Assembly (NCBI GenBank): GCA_025355645.1
Contig: JANXZG010000041.1
Span: 1 to 37,793, forward strand
Source of the DNA: Gammaproteobacteria bacterium
GTDB lineage: Bacteria > Pseudomonadota > Gammaproteobacteria > Steroidobacterales > Steroidobacteraceae
Direction of reading: 5' to 3'
Length of the DNA stretch: 37,793 nucleotides
In this document: in pieces, positions 8,003-16,270 of the stretch
How the letters are laid out: every line of letters starts with the position of its first letter
How positions within the stretch are numbered: the stretch's first letter is position 1
Notes under the pieces: model-generated
Databases searched by the model: none
Seen by the model: only the letters and a program-made list of their open reading frames with translations
What the model was told of the DNA's origin: nothing
Made by a program: the position numbers and the translations under genes

Positions 8003-8341
8003 TCAGCCTAAGAAATGTTGAACCAGAGCGAAAGTTTCGCCCCAAGCCGCGCGCCACTGCGCGAGCGACTCGCGACCTGGCGCGGTAATCCGGTAGTAGC
8101 GCCGCGGCGGCCCGGAATACGAGGGCACGATGCGGCTCGTCAGCAACCCTGCCGCAGCCAGCGTCCGCAATACCGGGTAAATAGTACCGTCCCTGAATAT
8201 TGATTCCCCACCATTGGCCTCGGCCAGACGCTTCGCGATCTGATAGCCATACAGGTCCTCAACCGATTGATCGAGGATGGCGAGCAGTACCAGCGCGCCT
8301 ATGCCCGCGTTCAGGCTCTTCTGGAAGCGACGATCACCCAT
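8003..8341 (-). CDS. PadR family transcriptional regulator
   Basis: From the ATG at 8341 the product has 112 residues. It has the PadR winged-helix layout: GIGALVLLAILDQSVEDLYGYQIAKRL, the recognition region SIFRDGTIYPVLRTLAAAGLLTSR, the wing SGPPRRYYRIT and a short C-terminal helix. PadR proteins are small repressors, often of detoxification or efflux genes, and commonly control themselves. In-frame starts also exist at 8353 and at 8365 (GTG); the 8341 ATG has GGAC just upstream and gives a standard-length N-terminus. An inverted repeat covers this start. The gene diverges from glmS across about 150 bases. No efflux or phenolic-acid gene is adjacent on its own strand. Confidence 0.88.
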   Translation of the reverse strand: MGDRRFQKSLNAGIGALVLLAILDQSVEDLYGYQIAKRLAEANGGESIFRDGTIYPVLRTLAAAGLLTSRIVPSYSGPPRRYYRITAPGRESLAQWRAAWGETFALVQHFLG

Positions 8342-8368
8342 AGTGTCCAGCATAAATAAGTACACTAT
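8340..8368. promoter_or_regulatory. Inverted repeat covering the padR-like start, likely autoregulatory operator
   Basis: ATAGTGT (8340-8346) and ACACTAT (8362-8368) are perfect inverted arms separated by 15 bases. On the minus strand one arm runs into the ATG of the PadR gene. PadR regulators bind dyads of this general kind near their own promoters, so autorepression is the natural reading. The assignment rests on position and symmetry alone. Confidence 0.5.
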
Positions 8369-8385
8369 AATAGAAACTAAACGGT

Positions 8386-8391
8386 ATTATA
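8386..8391 (-). promoter_or_regulatory. Candidate -10 box for the PadR gene
   Basis: The minus strand reads TATAAT here, a perfect -10 consensus in an AT-rich patch that stands out from GC-rich surroundings. Transcription would start near 8379, placing the inverted repeat just downstream. No good -35 was found. Confidence 0.35.
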
Positions 8392-8495
8392 TAACAACTT
8401 ATAGATAGGCTGGTGCGCGCCAGTCGTTATGGGATTCCTTTCCGCTCGGGCACACTAGCGGGCCTGAAATCCCATTCTTGCTGGAGCCCTGTTCA

Positions 8496-10331
8496 ATGTG
8501 CGGAATCGTGGGGGTCGTTGCGGAGCGCAATTGCGTTCCGATCCTGATTGAGGGCCTGAAGCGCCTCGAATACCGGGGATACGATTCCGCGGGGCTTGCC
8601 GTCATTGATGAGCAGGGTCAGGTGGACCGGCGTCGCACGGTCGGCAAGGTCAAGGTCCTGCAGGAGGCTCTTGCGGCCGCGCCGCTCGCCGGGCATGTCG
8701 GTATTGCACACACCCGTTGGGCGACCCACGGGGTCCCCTCGACGCGCAATGCGCATCCACTGATCTCGCGCGATGGCATCGCCATCGTGCACAACGGCAT
8801 CATCGAGAACCACGAATCGCTGCGCGGCGAGCTCAAGGCGGAGGGTTACCTGTTCACCTCGGAGACCGATACCGAGGTCGTGGGGCATCGTATTCATCAC
8901 CACCTGGGCCAGTCGCGCGATTTGCTCGGCGCGGTGCGCCGCACCGTTGCCGAGCTGCGCGGTGCCTACGCGCTCGCCGTGCTCTGCGCAAAGGACCCGG
9001 AATGCATCGTTGTTGCGCGTGCCGGTTGCCCGGTTGTCATCGGCCTCGGAGTTGATGAGAATTTCGTGGCATCAGATGTCGCAGCGCTGCTGCCGGTCAC
9101 GCGACGCTTCATGTTTCTGGAGGAAGGCGACATTGCGGAAATCCGCCGCAAGTCGATCCGTATTCTTGACGCCAGCGGACGTGAAGTCACGCGCGAAGCG
9201 CGTGAAAGCGACTTGCCGGCCGACGCGGTTGAGCGCGGCCATTACCGGCATTTCATGCTCAAGGAAATCCACGAGCAGCCGCGTGCAATCGCACAGACGC
9301 TCGAGGAGCGCATCGCCGGCGGGCGCCTGCTGGATGCCGCATTCGGACCCGCCGCCGCCGAGCTGTTCGGCAAGACGCAGGCCGTCCAGATCGTGGCCTG
9401 CGGCACCAGTTATCACGCCGGGCTCGTCGCCTGTCACCTGATCGAGGAGATCTGCCGGATCCCGGCAAGGGTCGAGTTCTCGAGCGAATATCGGTATCGC
9501 CATCCGGTCATTGTGCCGGGCACCCTGTTCGTGACGATCTCCCAGTCGGGGGAGACGGCCGATACGCTGGCGGCGCTACGCGTGGCAAGGCAGGCAGGGT
9601 ATCTGTCGACCTTGACGATCTGCAACGTCGCCGAGAGCTCCATGGTGCGAGAATCGGACCTCGTGCTGCTGACGCGCGCCGGCCCTGAGATCGGCGTGGC
9701 CTCGACCAAGGCGTTCACGACGCAGCTGACGGCGCTCGGGATGCTGGTTATCGCGCTCGCCAAGCACGGCAAGCTCGATGCGGCCGGGGAGCGCAAGCTG
9801 GTCGAGGAGCTGCTGCAGCTGCCGGGTTTGGTTGAGAAGGCGTTGAAACTCGATACCGCCATCGCACTGCTCGCGGAGACATTTGCCGATAAGCATCACG
9901 CGCTGTTCCTGGGACGCGGGCCCCTCTATGCGATTGCGATGGAAGGCGCGCTGAAGCTCAAAGAGATCTCCTATATTCACGCCGAGGCCTATGCGGCGGC
10001 TGAGCTCAAGCATGGGCCGCTCGCGCTGGTCGACGAGGACATGCCAGTGGTCGCGGTAGCGCCCAACAATGAATTGCTGGAAAAGCTGAAATCGAACCTG
10101 CAGGAAGTGCGGGCGAGGGGTGGGCAGCTGTATGTTTTTGCCGACCCCTCCACCGGCATGCAGAGCGAGGAGGGCGTGACCGTGTTGCACGTGCCAGGCG
10201 TGCCCTCCGCGTTCCTCGCGCCCGTGATTTTCACCATCCCGCTGCAGCTGCTTGCCTACCATGTCGCGATCCTCAAGGGGACCGACGTCGACCAGCCCCG
10301 CAATCTTGCCAAGAGCCTGACGGTCGAATGA
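8496..10331 (+). CDS. glmS: Glutamine--fructose-6-phosphate aminotransferase (isomerizing)
   Basis: The 611-residue product makes glucosamine-6-phosphate from fructose-6-phosphate and glutamine, the first step towards UDP-GlcNAc for peptidoglycan and lipid A. It starts MCGIVGVV, so removal of Met exposes the N-terminal cysteine nucleophile of the glutaminase domain; HTRWATHG and the SETDTEVVGH block belong to the same domain. Two SIS sugar-isomerase domains follow, with CGTSYHAG, SQSGETADT, GPEIGVASTKAFTTQ and a C-terminal KSLTVE. The ORF is open for six codons upstream, but this start puts Cys at position 2 and has a GGAG at suitable distance. Its last bases overlap the methyltransferase start (ATGA). 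Confidence 0.97.
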   Translation: MCGIVGVVAERNCVPILIEGLKRLEYRGYDSAGLAVIDEQGQVDRRRTVGKVKVLQEALAAAPLAGHVGIAHTRWATHGVPSTRNAHPLISRDGIAIVHNGIIENHESLRGELKAEGYLFTSETDTEVVGHRIHHHLGQSRDLLGAVRRTVAELRGAYALAVLCAKDPECIVVARAGCPVVIGLGVDENFVASDVAALLPVTRRFMFLEEGDIAEIRRKSIRILDASGREVTREARESDLPADAVERGHYRHFMLKEIHEQPRAIAQTLEERIAGGRLLDAAFGPAAAELFGKTQAVQIVACGTSYHAGLVACHLIEEICRIPARVEFSSEYRYRHPVIVPGTLFVTISQSGETADTLAALRVARQAGYLSTLTICNVAESSMVRESDLVLLTRAGPEIGVASTKAFTTQLTALGMLVIALAKHGKLDAAGERKLVEELLQLPGLVEKALKLDTAIALLAETFADKHHALFLGRGPLYAIAMEGALKLKEISYIHAEAYAAAELKHGPLALVDEDMPVVAVAPNNELLEKLKSNLQEVRARGGQLYVFADPSTGMQSEEGVTVLHVPGVPSAFLAPVIFTIPLQLLAYHVAILKGTDVDQPRNLAKSLTVE

Positions 10332-10915
10332 GCGCCTTTGGCGCGGAGTTCTTCAGGCGTTTTTATTTCAATCCGGCCACCCGCGTCACGAACGCGGCCG
10401 AAATGCGCGACCGGGCCGCGCTGATCCTCGCCGCGCTTCGTCACGCGCGCATCCCGGTACGCAGGATCCTTGATGCCGGCTGCGGCGTGGGGCTGCTGCG
10501 GCGCTCATTTGCCGCGCTGCTGCCGCGCGCCACGTACACCGGGCTCGAGTACAGCGAATATCTGTGCACGCGCTATGGCTGGGTGCAAGGTTCGCTCGTG
10601 GATTTCAAGGCGCGCGCCCCCTTTGATCTGGTCGTGTGCTACGACGTGCTGCAGTACCTCGGCGATCGGGACGCGGTGCGCGCGATCGCGAACCTCAATC
10701 GCCTGTCCCGAGCCGCGCTGTATTTTTCTGCGCTAACGCGCGAGGACTGGCGCAGCAATTGCGACCGGGGCCGCACCGACCGCTCCGTGCATCTGCGGAC
10801 GGGTGCCTGGTACGCCACGCGGTTGCGGCGCAATTTCCGCTACCTGGGCTTCGGACTTTGGGTACGTCGGGACGTCACTGCGCCGCTATGGGAGCTGGAG
10901 ACCCCGCGGATCTAG
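10328..10915 (+). CDS. Class I SAM-dependent methyltransferase
   Basis: The 195-residue product has the SAM-binding motif I LDAGCGVGLLRRSF near residue 50. A downstream acidic strand (YTGLEYSEYL) and motif FDLVVCYDVLQYLGD fit the Rossmann methyltransferase fold. The substrate cannot be inferred. It is translationally coupled to glmS through an ATGA overlap, so a link to amino-sugar or envelope metabolism is possible but unproven. Its last 41 bases are antisense to the end of the MATE-DacB gene. Confidence 0.85.
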   Translation: MSAFGAEFFRRFYFNPATRVTNAAEMRDRAALILAALRHARIPVRRILDAGCGVGLLRRSFAALLPRATYTGLEYSEYLCTRYGWVQGSLVDFKARAPFDLVVCYDVLQYLGDRDAVRAIANLNRLSRAALYFSALTREDWRSNCDRGRTDRSVHLRTGAWYATRLRRNFRYLGFGLWVRRDVTAPLWELETPRI

Positions 10916-13736
10916 CGAGGCCCTGCGTCCAGCGGATGACCGCGGCGTGCACCGATTCTGCCGCGCCGACATCGGCGCGTGCATCATTGACGATCGAGAC
11001 GGTTACAAAGCTATTGCCATCGGCCGACCTGACGAAACCCGCGATGGCGCTGACGCCAGCCAGCGTTCCGGTTTTCAGGCGCACGGAACCGGCGGCAACA
11101 TCGCGCAGGCGCGCACGCAGAGTGCCGTCAACCCCCGCTAGCGGCAATGAAGCCATGAATTCAGGCTGGAATGGGCTATGCCAGGCGGAGAGCAGCACGC
11201 GCGCGAGCGCGGCGGCGCTGATCCGCTCCTCGCGCGACAGGCCCGAGCCATTGTCGATCGTCATCTGCTCAAGTCCCAGGTTATGCGCCTGTCCCCACGC
11301 CCCAATTGCCAGGCGGCTGTTCTCGAGCGTCGCAGGCTCGCCGAAGCGCTGCGTGCCCAGCGTCAGGAACAGATCACGCGCCATCACGTTGTTGCTAAAT
11401 TTATTCGTCAGGCGGATCAGTTCCCCGAGGCTCTGGGAGTCATAGTCGAGCAGCGCTGCGGCACCGTCCGGCGCCGTGCCGCTGCGCAGTTGGCCGCTGA
11501 ACTCACCGCCCAGCTGGCGCCAGTACGACAGGAACGTGCCGTACGCATACTCACGCGGCTGGAGCAAGGCACGCCTGAAGTCGCGCGCCGGGCATTGCGC
11601 AGCCAGGCTGCCGCTGAAGGTAACGTGATCCCAGCGCGCGGAGCTGACCGTGAACTCCACGCGATCGGCGGACTTGCGGCAGCGGCCGGCGACAAAGCGG
11701 ATGCGATTGTCGATGGTCAGATTATCAGGCATCGGATCGGCACTGATGAGTACCCGGTGAGCGGCGGCGTCGGGCGCCACGCGGAATTCTACCGACTGGA
11801 AGTTCACCAGCAGTGCAGCGGGCGCCACGTTGTAGGAGCGATTCGGGCGGCCATCGAAGGCGCCCGGGTCCTCGAGCGCCAGCGAATAAGCGGAATCATC
11901 GATGATGATGTCGCCGCGAATCGCGCGCAGGCCAGTATTACGCAGCTGGCGCGCAAATCCCCACCAGCGCTCGAGCGTAAGGTAAGGATCGCCGCCGCCC
12001 TTCAGCACCAGATCGCCCAGCAGCACGCCGTCGCGAATCTCACCACGGACAAATGCGCGTGTATGCCATGCAAATGCAGGGCCGAGCAAGTCAAGCGCCG
12101 CGTAGGTCGTGACTACTTTCATTGTCGAGGCGGGGCTTCGCGGCACCTCGGCGTTGGCGGATGCGACTGTCCTGCCGGTGGCGGCGTCGATGACGATGAA
12201 ACTGACCGCGGCCGGCGGCAGGCCTTCCCCGGCAATGGCCGCGCGGATCGCATCCGGGGTGCTCTCTGCTGAGTGCGCACTCCCGGGCAGCACGAGGCCA
12301 AGCAAGGTCCCCGTCACGAGCACCGACAGCACGACGCGCCGCCAGGTCCCCGCTCGCCAGCGCGCGAATAGCAGCGTGCCGAGGCAAAAAATATACGCGA
12401 CCGCCGCGAGCCAACCGCCGACCGCACCGAGACCGAACTGCGGCAAGCCCTTGACCCAGCCTGCGCCAGCAGGAAAGGACAGGCTGTGCGCGAGCGGCAC
12501 GAACAATCCCCAGGACAGGGCGAGCACCATGGCAGCCGGAACGATGACATCCCCGGCGCCCCTGAGGCACGAGCCGCTGCTGATGCTCAGGCCGTCGAAG
12601 ATCTGGTAGGCGGCCGCGATCCATAAAAGGATGCAACCCTGCGCGGCGATGGCCGCCGACTCTGGCCCGCTGCCAGCGAACCACGGCATGATCCACGCCC
12701 CGCTGGCAGCAAGCCCCACGCCGATCAGGCCCATGAAGGCCACCGCGAGCACGATGATGCCGTTGCCGACTTTCGCGGCCCAGTCGCGGTTGCCAGCACC
12801 AATTGCCTGGCCGACCAGGGTCGTGCCTGCCATCGCGATGCCGAACGCCGGCATGTAGCAGAACGAGGTCAGCACCATGACGATCTGCGTGGCCGCGCCG
12901 TCGACCGTGCCGAGACGCACCTGCATCAGCTGGAACATCGCGAAACCGAATATGTCGGCGGCAAACAGCAGTCCCATCGGCAGCCCCAGGCGGTTCTGGC
13001 GCCATAGCGGTGCGAACTGCAATCGCGTCGTCGACGTCGTCGAGTAGCGCATCCGGTAGGTCGGGCCCAAGAAAAAAAACAGCGCGACTACCAGGCCGAG
13101 CAGCTGGGCCGCACCGGTTGCCCAGGCGGACCCTGCGATCCCTAGCCCTAAACCGAAGACGAACCACTGGTTCAAAAACGCGTTCGCCACCGCCACGCCC
13201 AGCGTGATGCGTAACGTGACGCCGGGCTTGCCGATGCCATTGAAAAATCCCAGCACCGCCCAGAGTGCGACACCGAGCGGTGCCCCCAGCATGCGCGGTC
13301 CCCAGTAGGCGAGCGCCATGTCGCGCGTTGCAGCCCCGATCCCGAACGGTGCAAACAGCCACGACCCCATCAGCGCGAGCAACAGGAACGCCGGCAGGGT
13401 GAACAGGGATCCCCACAGCGCGAGCCAGGTGGCCTGCGAAGCTTTGGGAAAATCCCCGGCTCCTTCGGCCTGCGCCACCAGGGTCTGCACCGACAGGCCC
13501 ACGCCGCCAAATAAAAACACGAACACCAAGACCGGCCAGTAAACTGCACCCATCGCGTTGAGCGCCGTCGGCGAGATGCGGCCCATGAACCAGGTATCGG
13601 TTGCATTCAGTACGGCCTGCACGCCGCTATTGGCCATGAACGGCAGTGCCAGGGTCGCGACCGCGGCGTAATCAAGCCGCGGGCGGCCGCTCGAGCTAAA
13701 AGTCTGGCCCGGCAGCAGGATGGGGGACGTATCCAT
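10875..13736 (-). CDS. MATE-family transporter fused to D-Ala-D-Ala carboxypeptidase (PBP4/DacB type)
   Basis: One uninterrupted frame of 953 residues from the ATG at 13736. Residues to about 460 form a complete MATE transporter of roughly 12 membrane segments (LPFMANSGVQAVLNATDTWF, then GLSVQTLVAQAEGAG). A short basic loop (ARWRAGTWRR) leads to a further hydrophobic segment ending PGSAHSAES, resembling the signal peptide of free DacB. The remainder, about 470 residues, is a full-length peptidase S13/PBP4 domain with all three penicilloyl-serine motifs: STMK (Ser537), SNN (Ser781) and KTG (Lys888). With MATE ends cytoplasmic, the extra segment would place the peptidase in the periplasm, so the fusion is topologically sensible. 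DacB enzymes trim or cut peptidoglycan peptides; the MATE substrate is unknown. There is no clear Shine-Dalgarno, and the start overlaps a divergent start. Confidence 0.85.
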   Translation of the reverse strand: MDTSPILLPGQTFSSSGRPRLDYAAVATLALPFMANSGVQAVLNATDTWFMGRISPTALNAMGAVYWPVLVFVFLFGGVGLSVQTLVAQAEGAGDFPKASQATWLALWGSLFTLPAFLLLALMGSWLFAPFGIGAATRDMALAYWGPRMLGAPLGVALWAVLGFFNGIGKPGVTLRITLGVAVANAFLNQWFVFGLGLGIAGSAWATGAAQLLGLVVALFFFLGPTYRMRYSTTSTTRLQFAPLWRQNRLGLPMGLLFAADIFGFAMFQLMQVRLGTVDGAATQIVMVLTSFCYMPAFGIAMAGTTLVGQAIGAGNRDWAAKVGNGIIVLAVAFMGLIGVGLAASGAWIMPWFAGSGPESAAIAAQGCILLWIAAAYQIFDGLSISSGSCLRGAGDVIVPAAMVLALSWGLFVPLAHSLSFPAGAGWVKGLPQFGLGAVGGWLAAVAYIFCLGTLLFARWRAGTWRRVVLSVLVTGTLLGLVLPGSAHSAESTPDAIRAAIAGEGLPPAAVSFIVIDAATGRTVASANAEVPRSPASTMKVVTTYAALDLLGPAFAWHTRAFVRGEIRDGVLLGDLVLKGGGDPYLTLERWWGFARQLRNTGLRAIRGDIIIDDSAYSLALEDPGAFDGRPNRSYNVAPAALLVNFQSVEFRVAPDAAAHRVLISADPMPDNLTIDNRIRFVAGRCRKSADRVEFTVSSARWDHVTFSGSLAAQCPARDFRRALLQPREYAYGTFLSYWRQLGGEFSGQLRSGTAPDGAAALLDYDSQSLGELIRLTNKFSNNVMARDLFLTLGTQRFGEPATLENSRLAIGAWGQAHNLGLEQMTIDNGSGLSREERISAAALARVLLSAWHSPFQPEFMASLPLAGVDGTLRARLRDVAAGSVRLKTGTLAGVSAIAGFVRSADGNSFVTVSIVNDARADVGAAESVHAAVIRWTQGLARSAGSPAPIAAQ

Positions 13737-14133
13737 GCACAAGCATCTTAAACTGATCGCGCCTTTTGACGTCGAGGATTGCGGCAGGGGCCTATGGTGC
13801 CTGCGGCAGCACGCGACACTTGAGGCAGCTGTTTATATACGCGGATCGCTGCCCTTCGCGCAGCTGCCGAAATGCGAGGCGCTCGGTATTGACTGGCTGG
13901 ACCAGGGTGGTGCGCTCATCAGTATCGTGCTGCCGTCGCAAACCGTGACGGTGCGGGTCCAGGGTGCCTTTGTACATGAGCCACGACCCAACATATATCG
14001 TGAGTTGCCTTTGGGCCGCCTGGATGCCCGGACCGCGCGTTTCTGGCGCAGGGTATTCGGCCTCGTGCGCCTGCCGGGGGGCCAATACCTGCTCGGCTGG
14101 CTTGCCGCTCGTAGCCGGCGCCTAGGGACCTAG
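13735..14133 (+). CDS. Hypothetical protein
   Basis: A 132-residue product that I do not recognise. It has no signal peptide or membrane segment. It contains mixed beta-rich sequence (EAAVYIRGSLPFAQLPK, then GALISIVLPSQTVTVRVQGA) and a basic C-terminus (RFWRRVFGLVRLPGGQYLL). The ATG at 13735 is preferred over one at 13720 because GGGGGA lies eight bases before it. This ATG shares the palindrome CATG with the divergent MATE-DacB start. The next gene on the same strand starts about 95 bases downstream. Confidence 0.6.
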   Translation: MHKHLKLIAPFDVEDCGRGLWCLRQHATLEAAVYIRGSLPFAQLPKCEALGIDWLDQGGALISIVLPSQTVTVRVQGAFVHEPRPNIYRELPLGRLDARTARFWRRVFGLVRLPGGQYLLGWLAARSRRLGT

Positions 14134-14229
14134 CGGCTTCGCCGATTTGCGACATGGTTCAATATTCCGTTTGCGCGCATCTTGCACACTGAAGTTTCTA
14201 CCGCCGATTACGATGGACCGGGAGTATCA

Positions 14230-15177
14230 GTGTTGCCGAGCAAGGAATCCGCAAGTGAAGGCCCAGCGACCGGTAAAACCTCGTTCGAATCATACGGCCG
14301 CCTGCTAACTTTGCTGTTGCCCCGCCTGCGCGGCTTTGCCGTGCACGACGGCTTCTCAAATTCCCTGTGGTCATCCCCCGACTGGAGCGCGGACGAATCC
14401 GGCGATTTTGTCCGGCAGACCATATCGGCGGCGCTGCAAGATCCGGCCGAGACCCCGGCACTCGGGCGCGCAATCGACAATGATCGCGCGCTCTACGCGT
14501 TCGCGCTGCGCGCAGAGAATCACGAAGTGCTGGCGGTGATCAGCCTCGAGGTCGCGATAACCGGCAGCCAGAATTCCGCACGTCCCGTAGAAACGCTGCG
14601 CCCGTTCGTGCAGCCGGCGATTGACTGCCTGCGGCGCGAGCTCATATTGCGTGAGGCGTTGGGCTCGAATGAAGTCCAGGCGGCGCCGCTGCGCATGCAG
14701 GGCCTGCCCCGGCGCACGAATCTGGGCAGCGAACAGGAGTCCCTGGACTCGATCCTGAAATGCAGCTTTGCATACGTCGGCTGCGCACTCGCCGCACTGT
14801 GGATCCCTGAGCGCAACCTGTCGATCTCACTGACATCGAGTGGCAATCGCATGTCGCCGCAACTTCTGCAGGGCCCGCGTCGCCAGCTGCTCGAATCGAT
14901 GCAACAGCATCAGCGCACGATCATGGTCAATAGTGCTTCGGGTCCGGCGTCACCCGGCGCCACGGCCTACAAGACGCTGGCCTGTCCAATTGCCTATCCG
15001 AATGGCCGCTTCGCCGGCGTACTCGCGCTGTTCAATCCCCCGAGCGGCGCCGATTTCGAGATGCAGCACGGGCGTAGCGCCGAATTAATGGCGAGATGCA
15101 TCAGTGCCCTGATCAGTCAGCGGGTGCACTCCAGCGGGCTCGCAAGCCAATCCACACCGGCACAACAGTTCGGCTGA
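14230..15177 (+). CDS. GAF-like domain protein of unknown role
   Basis: From a GTG at 14230, preceded by GGGAG at five bases, the product has 315 residues; an in-frame TTG at 14182 is an alternative. It appears soluble. The N-terminal half contains RLLTLLLPRLRGFAVHDGFS and SLWSSPDW. The C-terminal half resembles a GAF domain, with CALAALWIPERNLSISL and later LACPIAYPNGRFAGVLALFN. Similar modules are found in front of GGDEF or EAL output domains, but none follows here. It may be a free-standing ligand or redox sensor, or the remnant of a longer signalling protein. Family assignment is moderate at best. Confidence 0.65.
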   Translation: MLPSKESASEGPATGKTSFESYGRLLTLLLPRLRGFAVHDGFSNSLWSSPDWSADESGDFVRQTISAALQDPAETPALGRAIDNDRALYAFALRAENHEVLAVISLEVAITGSQNSARPVETLRPFVQPAIDCLRRELILREALGSNEVQAAPLRMQGLPRRTNLGSEQESLDSILKCSFAYVGCALAALWIPERNLSISLTSSGNRMSPQLLQGPRRQLLESMQQHQRTIMVNSASGPASPGATAYKTLACPIAYPNGRFAGVLALFNPPSGADFEMQHGRSAELMARCISALISQRVHSSGLASQSTPAQQFG

Positions 15178-15201
15178 TTCGGCTGATACAATCGAGCCAT
15201 C

Positions 15202-15729
15202 ATGCCGATGGTCATTGCGCAGGCGCCGGAACTGACGGCGCAAGCCTGGTTTAATACTGACAGCGAAATCGAGCTTGCCGCATTGCGCGGCCGCGTCGTC
15301 GTGCTCTCTGCGTTTCAGGTGCTGTGCCCCAAGTCCCTCTCCTTCGGGGTGCCACAGACACTGCGCATACACCAGACCTTCGATCCGAAGGAGGTCGCTG
15401 TGATCGGACTGCACGCAACATTCGAGCACCATGCGGCGGTGACTCCGGCCGTGGTCAAGGCATTCATCCAGGAATACCGGCTGAAGTTTCCGATTGCGCT
15501 CGATCAGCCGAGCAAGACCGGCCCCATACCGGAGACCATGGAACGCTACCGGATGCGCGGCACGCCGAGCCTGATCTTGATTGATAAGCAGGGCGCCATT
15601 CGCAAGCACGCCTTCGGCCAGATTGACGACCTTCGCATCGGCGCAGAGATAGGAGCGCTGACGCAGGAAGGAGGCGCGCCCCGGAAAGGTATAGAATCGG
15701 CGTTTTCAACCAGCGGGAGTGCTCCATGA
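15202..15729 (+). CDS. Redoxin/TlpA-like thioredoxin-fold protein with a single active-site cysteine
   Basis: The 175-residue product has a thioredoxin fold: an early strand RGRVVVLSAFQVLCPKSLSF, a helix, the strand EVAVIGLHATFEH, a cis-proline block RGTPSLILIDKQGAIR and a C-terminal helix. The active site reads CPKS, so the second cysteine of the usual CxxC is missing. It would need another thiol partner, act as a one-cysteine peroxidase, or have lost redox activity. No signal peptide is evident, placing it in the cytoplasm. It ends in an ATGA overlap with the exported RidA gene, implying coupled synthesis. Confidence 0.8.
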   Translation: MPMVIAQAPELTAQAWFNTDSEIELAALRGRVVVLSAFQVLCPKSLSFGVPQTLRIHQTFDPKEVAVIGLHATFEHHAAVTPAVVKAFIQEYRLKFPIALDQPSKTGPIPETMERYRMRGTPSLILIDKQGAIRKHAFGQIDDLRIGAEIGALTQEGGAPRKGIESAFSTSGSAP

Positions 15730-16259
15730 TTAATAATAAGGCGCGTCGCACGGCGGCGCTCGCCGCGGCGGCAACTGCCGGCGCGATTTTTGCTTGCTCG
15801 GTATTTGCTGCCGGCAAGGCCGCCCCGGCACCTGCAGTGGTGCGATTGCCGCTCGAGAACAGCGATTTTCCGATCTCCGCCGCAGTAACGGTGAGCAAGG
15901 ATGCCGACACCTATTTCCTGAGCGGCGCATTGCCTCCGATGATCAATAAAGATGCCCCGAAAGGCAGTGTCGAGGCTTACGGCAACATGGAAACCCAGAC
16001 CACGGGTGCGCTGACCCTGATCAAGGGAACACTCGCGCGCCTAGGGTTGACCATGGGCGATGTCATAAAGATGACGGTATTCATGGCCCCGGATAAGGAC
16101 AACAAGATGGACTTTCCCGGCTTAATGGCCGGTTACACGAAGTTCTTTGGCACGGCGGAACAACCGAACAAACCTGCGCGCAGCGCCGTGATGGTCGCGG
16201 CATTGGTTGCACCGGGCGCGCTGGTGGAAATCGAGGTCATCGCCGCCAAGGCCCGCTGA
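15726..16259 (+). CDS. Exported RidA (YjgF/YER057c/UK114) family protein
   Basis: The 177-residue product begins with a signal peptide (MINNKARRTAALAAAATAGA, likely cleavage after VFA). The rest is a RidA-type domain with FLSGALPP, a central block ending in MTVFMAPDKDN, and a closing PARSAVMVAALVAPGALVEI, including the conserved arginine that binds the imine or enamine acid in RidA. Cytoplasmic RidA hydrolyses reactive 2-aminoacrylate; an exported form must have another substrate or role. It is translationally coupled to the redoxin upstream. A GC hairpin follows 16 bases after the stop. Confidence 0.88.
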   Translation: MINNKARRTAALAAAATAGAIFACSVFAAGKAAPAPAVVRLPLENSDFPISAAVTVSKDADTYFLSGALPPMINKDAPKGSVEAYGNMETQTTGALTLIKGTLARLGLTMGDVIKMTVFMAPDKDNKMDFPGLMAGYTKFFGTAEQPNKPARSAVMVAALVAPGALVEIEVIAAKAR

Positions 16260-16270
16260 TTCGGGTAAGT

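Noticed and set aside
11178..12272. 364-codon plus-strand ORF
   Set aside because: It is antisense to the DacB domain, with no recognisable motif; it reflects high GC.
12091..13416. 441-codon minus-strand ORF in a second frame
   Set aside because: An Arg/Gly/His-rich shadow of the MATE domain in the wrong frame.
10875..13736. MATE and DacB as two separate genes
   Set aside because: No stop codon occurs between the domains and no ATG with a ribosome site lies at the junction; only weak in-frame GTG codons are present near 12330.
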